Positions 57,401 to 64,000 of a stretch of 64,000 nt of DNA are shown here, piece after piece. Under the pieces are notes generated by a model, which saw nothing but the letters and a program-made list of their open reading frames with translations, ran no database searches and had not been told where the DNA came from. Source of the DNA: Apostichopus parvimensis (taxonomy: Eukaryota > Echinodermata > Holothuroidea > Aspidochirotida > Stichopodidae). The stretch lies in contig KN882593.1 in assembly GCA_000934455.1 (NCBI GenBank), forward strand, positions 115,437 to 179,436, written 5' to 3'. The number at the start of each line of letters is the position of its first letter. Position 1 is the first letter of the stretch. Both the position numbers and the translations under genes were made by a program.

Positions 57401-57548
57401 AAAATGGCAGTCCCATTGACAAAATGTTGAAATCCTGATATCTACTAAAAGGAACAAGATTTTCTTATTTAATTTGTGAGGATTTGTTCATCAACATGGA
57501 TATTATTACTAACTACACTACTGGTATTTTCTTATTGTTTGGCGTTTC
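54464..57548. other. intergenic region, no gene seen
   Basis: Between two convergent genes. Apart from the fold-back element at 55.6-55.9 kb there are short TA runs (56638-56650, 57212-57226) and no coding signal. The 3' UTR of the TRIM-like gene should occupy the right end; a minus-strand AATAAA is at 57190-57195. Confidence 0.55.
55622..55919. mobile_element. fold-back MITE-like element, copy 2
   Basis: The same family as 48459-48746. ATACACACAGAGA and TCTCTGTGTGTAT are the termini; the arms pair over about 130 bp around a short loop near 55765. Several bases differ between arms and between copies, so it is not very recent. Confidence 0.87.
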
Positions 57549-59378
57549 TTAATCAAAACTTTCACCGAGACGAAGTTTCGGGTTAAGTTTAGTTGATTTT
57601 ATTGGGTTTTTCAGCGACGAAGAATAATTAAGGGTTGATACTCTCGCAGATCTCGACGTCTTTCTTGGAGTTGAGAGCAACGCCTTTGCTTCACCGGCAT
57701 TTTCACCCCTTGCATTCATTGAGGAGAAGTTCCTCAATATCCTGAGTCTACCATCTTTGAAACAGACGACGATATCGTAATCCCAGCAGCTTAATCCTGC
57801 TGGAATTCCTGTTTCCAGACTGCTACCGACAGCAACGACGAACGTGCGTTTAGATTCATGCTCTTGAGCGGTGATGTTCCATACTGCGTAGACGACATCT
57901 TCTTTCCGGATCTCTGATGACAGCCAAAGCATAAACACATCTCCAAATCTGTTGCTTGTCACAGATATAGGAATTGCTTCATCAGACTTACCGAAGGTTA
58001 ATGTGAAATTGTACTGCTGCAGACTACTCAGGGACTCTTCATGAAATGATCTGACTATTGACGAACCAGCATCGCAAATGACAAGACTCATCTCTATGGG
58101 ACGAACTGCCATGTCAGTAATGACGTTTGACAGCCTCCCTAAAGCAATATCCTCCTCATGCTTACCATCCCATCCAAACGCGGTCAACATCGAATTACCG
58201 GTAGAGGAAGTTAAGACCAGAAATTTGTTGTCGATGTAAGTTTCCTTACCTATACAAACAACGGCGGTCATACCAGAATTAGTAGATGGTAACTGAAGGC
58301 AGAATTGACTTGTTGATTTCATGGGGCAACCATCGCTTCTCAAATCAAGCTTGAATTGGAAAAGTTTGTCTCCAACTCCCACCCAAAACCAAAGCTCATC
58401 TAACAGTCGATAACTTTGATGGCAAAGAACTGCTCGAGAATTAACACTATCTAACTTAACGATGTGTGACCATTCCACCTTATTTAAATCAGAGGGGTTG
58501 AATGAATAAATGCATAGGTCTTCACCCCCGCCTAGACGCTCATCGACTACCAGTAACGTCTGTTTTGGTAAAGCCCACAAAATTCCAATAGCTCTCCCAA
58601 GCCAGTTTTCGAAATGTGTCGGTGGTGTGGACATGGTAACGGACAGCCTGACTCTTGGTAGCTCACATCTCAACGAGGAGAATGATCTCTCGATGTATCT
58701 CTTACAATCGGTGGCTGGAAGATTTACCGAGGAAGACTCCTTTTCGATGACAGATCTCAGATAATTGGTAGATTTTTTACTGTCAATCAAACCAGCCGAA
58801 GCCTTTTTCTTTAACTCGTTGACTATGTTGTAGGTGTCTTTGAGTTTTGACTGCTCCGATGACAAGTATATTCGAAACATTTCGTGTTGTTGGTCAACAA
58901 TACGGTCAGATATCTCCTGAATTTCTCTGTTGATTATATCTGTCTGTTTCCGTAGACCTCTTAAAATGTTGTTAGAAGTATCCTCTAGCCGTTTGTGTGC
59001 GATATGTACATCTTGGAGAGCTTCGAAGAGGTCCTTAAAGTGGTCTTCCGTTTCATTCTTCTTGTTGAGCAATATATGACCAAAATGTGGACGATGTTCT
59101 AGCATGGTGCATGCCCTACAGATCATGGATGCACACAGATGGCAATAAATGTCAAGTGGCTGTGCGTGGTATTTGCATAGCGTTCCACTTAGTTGTTGGT
59201 AGCGAGTACTAGCAACCAGAGCATAGAGGGTAGAATGTCTGCAACTCGGACAAGGCATGAAACCAAACTGATTCCTGGTTATTTGAAACAAACATTTGGA
59301 GCAGAACCCATGGCCACACGAGAGGTGTTTCAACTTGACCGTGTCATCCGAATTTTCGCATCCAGAACAAGATTCCAT
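57549..59378 (-). CDS. TRIM-like E3 ubiquitin ligase (RING, B-box, coiled coil), intronless
   Basis: A 609-aa single-exon frame; start context ATTATGG. The C3HC4 RING uses C4, C7, C21, H23, C26, C29, C43 and C46. The B-box has C68, H71, C79, C82, C87, C90, H95 and H101, and a predicted coiled coil runs over about residues 105-205. All zinc ligands are intact, so E3 activity is plausible. The C-terminal 350 residues (beta-rich, LLVVDERLGG, LSNVITDMAVRP, ISVTSNRFGDVFML) look like a propeller of NHL/WD type, but no canonical NHL or B30.2 motif is visible. The layout resembles the TRIM56/TRIM71-like expansions of invertebrate deuterostomes, which act in innate immunity or post-transcriptional control. 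Substrates cannot be inferred. A minus-strand acceptor (CCCCTCTCCACAG, AG at 59415-59416) 36 nt upstream of the ATG suggests a spliced 5' UTR. Confidence 0.93.
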   Translation of the reverse strand: MESCSGCENSDDTVKLKHLSCGHGFCSKCLFQITRNQFGFMPCPSCRHSTLYALVASTRYQQLSGTLCKYHAQPLDIYCHLCASMICRACTMLEHRPHFGHILLNKKNETEDHFKDLFEALQDVHIAHKRLEDTSNNILRGLRKQTDIINREIQEISDRIVDQQHEMFRIYLSSEQSKLKDTYNIVNELKKKASAGLIDSKKSTNYLRSVIEKESSSVNLPATDCKRYIERSFSSLRCELPRVRLSVTMSTPPTHFENWLGRAIGILWALPKQTLLVVDERLGGGEDLCIYSFNPSDLNKVEWSHIVKLDSVNSRAVLCHQSYRLLDELWFWVGVGDKLFQFKLDLRSDGCPMKSTSQFCLQLPSTNSGMTAVVCIGKETYIDNKFLVLTSSTGNSMLTAFGWDGKHEEDIALGRLSNVITDMAVRPIEMSLVICDAGSSIVRSFHEESLSSLQQYNFTLTFGKSDEAIPISVTSNRFGDVFMLWLSSEIRKEDVVYAVWNITAQEHESKRTFVVAVGSSLETGIPAGLSCWDYDIVVCFKDGRLRILRNFSSMNARGENAGEAKALLSTPRKTSRSARVSTLNYSSSLKNPIKSTKLNPKLRLGESFD

Positions 59379-60399
59379 AATGGCGTTTGGATGGTTTCTT
59401 AAATTGTGTTTAATCTGTGGAGAGGGGAAATATTTTAATCATGAAAATTAATATAGTTTACTAATTGATCTCGATTGATAAATGAAAGAAGAAAAGAGAA
59501 TCAAAAGAGAGAAGGATAAATTCTACTTTGATCCATCGATATCAGAATGGAAGGATGGGTTGTGAGGGTTTTTGTGGATTGTTGGATGTTGCGTGGATAA
59601 GTTAATTGATGGACCATTGGTATAGATTATGGGATTCATTTATTATTGGATTGGATGAATGACAACATGAATGGATGACTTTATCTAGGTTGATATCGTA
59701 AAGAGAAAGTTTGAACAGTATGAACTGATATTTGATTTCATAAGTAACACTATAGTTTACGATTCCAGCGATAAATGGGGTAAGCTCGTGCATCTAAAAA
59801 GGGATTCTTCTACCAGATTGAGACTTTTACTATCCTCATTTCCAAACTACAGGAGATCTTAGACACGTAGAAGATCTAAAACCTATTTCATTTTGTTTAT
59901 AGTTTTCACTTAACTAACTCAGCAGGAAATGAGGAAGAAGTACGCAATTATAAATCAAATGTTAGCATCCGAATCCCTGACTCTACATAAACTTCAGTGT
60001 GGGAGTGAGGTTGGTTTGATGAGGGGGAGGGGGGTGCTGAGAACGTGGGTCGGGATTACTTCATAGTTGACACCCATAGTCTATTATTAGAAGGAATGTA
60101 TGCCATATTACTATCAATCATATTGCTAGAAACTGAACTCACTACTGGTGCGTTAGAATACACTCAGCAACGTGAACGACTTGACAAGACATCCTGTACT
60201 CCGTCAGCAAGCAACTAGAAAAGTGTTTCTGAAGATACAGAGACTATTCTGTTGTGATTTATCTGCTACTTCTCCTCTACCCCTGTTGCTTTCTTCTCTC
60301 CATCCCTTGTCTACTAATCCCCTTACATCTATATCTTGTGTTCACAATGCTCATTAACCTGTCTGTATTCTGTGCGTGTTTTTGTCCCTTCTGTTACTT

Positions 60400-60545
60400 G
60401 TCATTTATCCTCTGAAGAAGATCCTGCTAGGATCGAAACGCCAGGCCAACTTTCTTTTACACATGCTCTTACACAGGCTCTCTAGTGGATAAGATGTTTG
60501 CTAACAGTTTTATTTTACTGTGATTTATCTATAAAAAGAAAAATG
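60400..60545 (+). mobile_element. probable retroelement 3' tail (Penelope-like?)
   Basis: CTCTGAAGAAGATCCTGCTA followed by GGATCGAAACGCCAGGCC is a motif I associate with the 3' region of Penelope-like and related retroelements. The preceding 200 bp are broken frames. No catalytic domain is present. Confidence 0.4.
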
Positions 60546-61324
60546 ATAACTTACGTGATTCTACTATGATGGCCTCTGCAAAGACACAGTTCGTCTTTCT
60601 AAAATTATACCAGTTGGCTTGATGAGAAGGAAGTGCTCGTTAGGTACAAAATAGTTACCCTTTTGACGATACCGACTGATCTGTGCAAAGGCTTTGGTAT
60701 ATTTAACCTTATGTAATATATTAAGTGTTTTGTCAACTTGATCCTTTTTAGACTTTGGAACTGTGTTATCCCTACAATTACGCTTTACCTTGATATAAGC
60801 CTGGAGAACACACTAGATGGCAAACTTCCTTCTGTCTACCAGGTGCAAAGTCCATAAAATAGATTTGATGGCATCATAACCATTTTATATATTCTTCAAA
60901 ATATAAATGTTGACCTTTTGCAAAAGGCTATCACAAAATCTGTGATGATAATAACTCTGTTGTCTTCCAGTGTACTCTGTATGGTTGTACTTGTGAAGTG
61001 ACTTCTGAAACGTTTAAGGTATAAATAGACTTATAGTCATGGTTTGGTTGTACTCAATATTTGTATATTCATATTAGCGAGCTATATTATTCATGTAGTG
61101 CAACACAGAAAATTATGTGTCCCCCCACATTTAATGTTATGTGTTATATTTTCTTTTTTTAGAATACCTAACGCCTTAATATCATCATTCGTGGTGCCCT
61201 TTTGTTCGACTAAAGTAACAGATTATTTTGTCATGTACCTTTATGTTGCATGTAATGGCCGTGGTACAATGCTATCACATTATTTATTGTACGTACATAT
61301 AAAGCTACACAGTGCACTGCAACA

Positions 61325-61560
61325 AAATAATATACACAATACAATGCAAAATGTACAATACAATCCAATGCAAAATATATAATACAATACCACGCAACAT
61401 ATACAGCAATATAGTACAATGCAACATATACATTAATACAATACAATCCAACATATACAATACAATACGAAACAACATATACCGCGTTATAAAACAATGC
61501 AATATACACAACATTAGAATACAATGTAACATATACAAAACAAAGCAACAAATACAGCGT
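61325..61560. repeat. ATACAATACAATGCAACAT minisatellite
   Basis: A degenerate tandem repeat of about 20-27 bp with core ATACAATnCAACATATAC. It keeps three overlapping frames open on both strands, which are artefacts. Confidence 0.85.
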
Positions 61561-61995
61561 GAACTCCAAGGTTAAGCAAGTTAAAAGTCGCTAAAGGGGT
61601 TGTCCCAATTTGTGTAGGCTTCTTAGAAAGTGCTGTTGCATTTATGAACTGCTTACTATCGGTACGTTTGCTCCTCTAATCCTGGAGACGAATCAATAAC
61701 CCTGGGTTGTTCCCCATTCTCTAACCACTACTTAGTTTGCATATCTTATAGTTAAATTGATTTTTTGATTAAACAGTACAACAAGATGCTATAACTTTTT
61801 CCTTAACTCATCCGTCGTGAACCAGTGCTATATAACAAAAAAACACAATGTCAAACTACCCAAGTAATTTGAAATAGCGCCATGATAATTCAAGCTTTGA
61901 ATTCGTTTATTTATGATGTCTTAACGACAATTATTCAACGTAAGTGATTTAACTATCAGCTAGATTATGTTAAGATTATGACACACACACAATAA

Positions 61996-61998
<3 letters not shown>

Positions 61999-62032
<34 letters not shown>
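61999..62032. repeat. (TA)n microsatellite
   Basis: About 15 uninterrupted TA units followed by a T run. Confidence 0.95.
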
Positions 62033-62036
<4 letters not shown>

Positions 62037-63047
62037 TTTTTTTTTACTTTCGGTGAAATACCATACCGTATCATTGCAATTAATCAAACCAAATCACCTC
62101 ACTAAATTTTTTAACGAAATAAATACCAATGATAGAATTTTGAACGATGTCATTTTAACTCAGTCTCTCTCAAATATAAATAAATAAATAAACTAATAAA
62201 AAGAAGAAGAAGCAATCGATACTTTAATAAAAAATCGATTTGTTTTCCTTATCTTAGTATGTTGAATGAAAGCTTGACAACTTTTCTTTTATTACAGATA
62301 TTGTTTCGTAAAATAATTATGACGTAGATGAACATGTTGGATATGCGGAAGGGTGCCGTTAGAAATGTTTTCCGAGGTTGTATAGAACTAGTAAAGACGT
62401 CATTGGCGATGTTGCTGCTTCAAAAGTTGCTTCCTGTTAAATGCTGGCTAGACGTCAGTTAGCCCTCTGATGTTATGGTAGTAATGTTATTGCTACAGCT
62501 ATACCGGTATGTATACGGCAGAGATATTCTCTGCTCGCTAACTTCAATCTAACGCCAGGTGCGCATGCAACAGTGTCGAAACGTGGCTGGTAAGCTACGA
62601 AGGCGAAGCTAGCCACGTGCCTTTGCCCACAGATCGGGCACATCTATTTGCCCTTAAGCAATCATTTTCATGACATTTGTATAGAAAGCGTTATTTGAAT
62701 GAGGTGATATTAATTTACGAAAATAAAAAAAATACTAATAATAATAATAAGAAAAATCTTCTATTCTCTACGAGCTAAGTAAAACCACAATAAATAAACC
62801 AACAGGGTATCATTAGACGGGGAGCACGTTTCCTGTAATTTGAGACGAGAATTTTTAAACTTAAATTGTGTCGGAGTTTTTTAAAATTGACCGGTTATTG
62901 GGATGTATATATTTAAAAGTATGCCATAGGCGGTTTTTCCGTTTACTGTCTATATGGATATGATTGAATTCGGAATAGTGAAAATTTACTTTTCTATATT
63001 AACTCCGTGTACAAGTTGACTTAAGGATGACATTAGTGTGTTTTTAG

Positions 63048-63059
63048 TAGAATATATCT

Positions 63060-63101
<42 letters not shown>
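63048..63101. repeat. (TATATC)n/(TA)n microsatellite
   Basis: Five CTATAT hexamers pass into a pure TA run. Confidence 0.95.
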
Positions 63102-63107
<6 letters not shown>

Positions 63108-64000
63108 TAAACATTTGCGTAAATTGTCTGAATGTGGATCGAAACTATATAGTAAAATACCTTAATGTTATTAACAAGCGTGTCAGTTATGAATTTGTAT
63201 TAACGACAATTTGCATTCGACATGCATTATTGAATCAATTTAAGTAAATAATTTTATTTCTAGAAATATATGTCCACATTTTTTTATTAACATAGGGGTG
63301 TTTGAAGGAATGAAGTATAGCAAAAAAAAGGCTAATTTTGCAGACTATCGAAAAACTCAACCCCCACCCAAAAAAAAAAACACAACAACTTGAATGTCGA
63401 AAGTTCATTCATCAATCTAGGCGGTTGGACTACTAAATTTAGCATACGCAAACCATTACCAATATTTTCCAATGTTTAACAAACATGCATATAAGTAAAT
63501 ATGACTTCGAAGTAAATTTGATTAAACTAAGTAAATTGATACAAGTATAAAGCAAAAGTGGTTGGGAAGTTATAAAAGGAAACTGGAAAAAGATCAAAGA
63601 ATTTTTTGTCTCGAATCGGAACCTTATGATAAAAAAAAACGTTTTGACTTCACTGGTCGAAATGCCGTACTCTTTATAAAATATGCATTACAAACTTGTC
63701 AAATATGAGGATAATATCGTATTATTGTGTGTCGTGGTGCCTGTTTGGTAATGGAAGCTGTGTGTTGCCTCCTGGGTTTTAACGTAACCATTCTGACCAA
63801 ACTACGGGATATTTAGCATAACTAGGCATCCTGAATTAAACGAAAAGATAAGTTTATGTTTCAATCATACGATTTGTTCCTTATCAGTGTGTTTTTAACA
63901 ATTGAACCCAATCCAGAACACGGTTGTGTCCCATACATGTAGTAATGAACTGTTTTATTGGTTCGTTGGCAAACCTTTGAAGGTTAGTATTATCAGTCGT

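Larger units (their letters stand above)
59379..64000. other. gene-free right flank
   Basis: No convincing exon is seen on either strand; the promoter and 5' UTR of the TRIM-like gene should lie at its left edge. It contains a retroelement-like tail (60.4-60.5 kb), the ATACAATACA minisatellite, TA microsatellites and a short hairpin at about 62580-62620 (ACGTGGCT...AGCCACGT). Confidence 0.55.

Noticed and set aside
58510-58764. Plus-strand frames inside the TRIM-like and nested genes (also 27900-28427)
   Set aside because: They are antisense shadows of well-supported minus-strand coding sequence.
61231-61575. 112- and 87-codon frames on both strands
   Set aside because: The ATACAATACA minisatellite keeps several frames open at once; no protein-like composition.

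Overview
The window is animal nuclear DNA: AT-rich, with GT-AG introns, long introns, many microsatellites, G/C homopolymer runs and dispersed transposon remnants. Exon peptides and the TRIM/B-box and LolA-like genes suggest a marine invertebrate deuterostome. I lean towards an echinoderm such as a sea cucumber, but nothing in the sequence fixes the species.

Four protein-coding genes can be supported. (1) A TBC1D5 orthologue (Rab7 GAP, retromer/autophagy regulator) fills about 3.5-33.5 kb on the minus strand. I reconstruct 15 coding exons with matching phases at every junction, giving about 717 aa with start and stop codons, both TBC catalytic fingers and an N-terminal LIR-like motif. (2) An intronless 284-aa predicted membrane protein of unknown family (27.5-28.4 kb, minus) is nested in TBC1D5 intron 2. 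(3) A head-to-head plus-strand gene (40.87-54.13 kb) has 14 coding exons and encodes a type I membrane protein of about 650 aa, with signal peptide, LolA-like extracellular modules and a C-terminal TM anchor. (4) An intronless RING/B-box/coiled-coil TRIM-like protein of 609 aa lies at 57.5-59.4 kb on the minus strand.

Two stretches are present twice, each pair separated by a gap of exactly 50 N: 10.74-12.83 / 12.88-14.94 kb (TBC1D5 exon 7) and 44.23-45.84 / 45.89-47.50 kb (exons 5 and 6 of the LolA-like gene). Reading frame and divergence pattern argue that the second pair, and probably the first, are uncollapsed haplotypes rather than biological duplications.

The most unusual observation is that two TBC1D5 introns (after exons 9 and 14) begin with tandem arrays whose units carry a copy of the preceding exon's 3' tail plus its 5' splice site. 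This yields series of decoy donors directly downstream of the true one. Other notable items are a 1.1-kb polypyrimidine minisatellite abutting the exon 4 acceptor, an in-frame 93-nt cassette-exon candidate inside the TBC domain, a repeat whose 5' end is U2 snRNA, and a pair of near-perfect fold-back elements.

The rest is intron or intergenic DNA with LINE and other retroelement tails, tRNA-like repeats, fold-back and TIR elements and simple repeats. TBC1D5 and the LolA-like gene are divergent, with about 7.4 kb between their start codons. I see no functional relation between the four genes beyond nesting and proximity.
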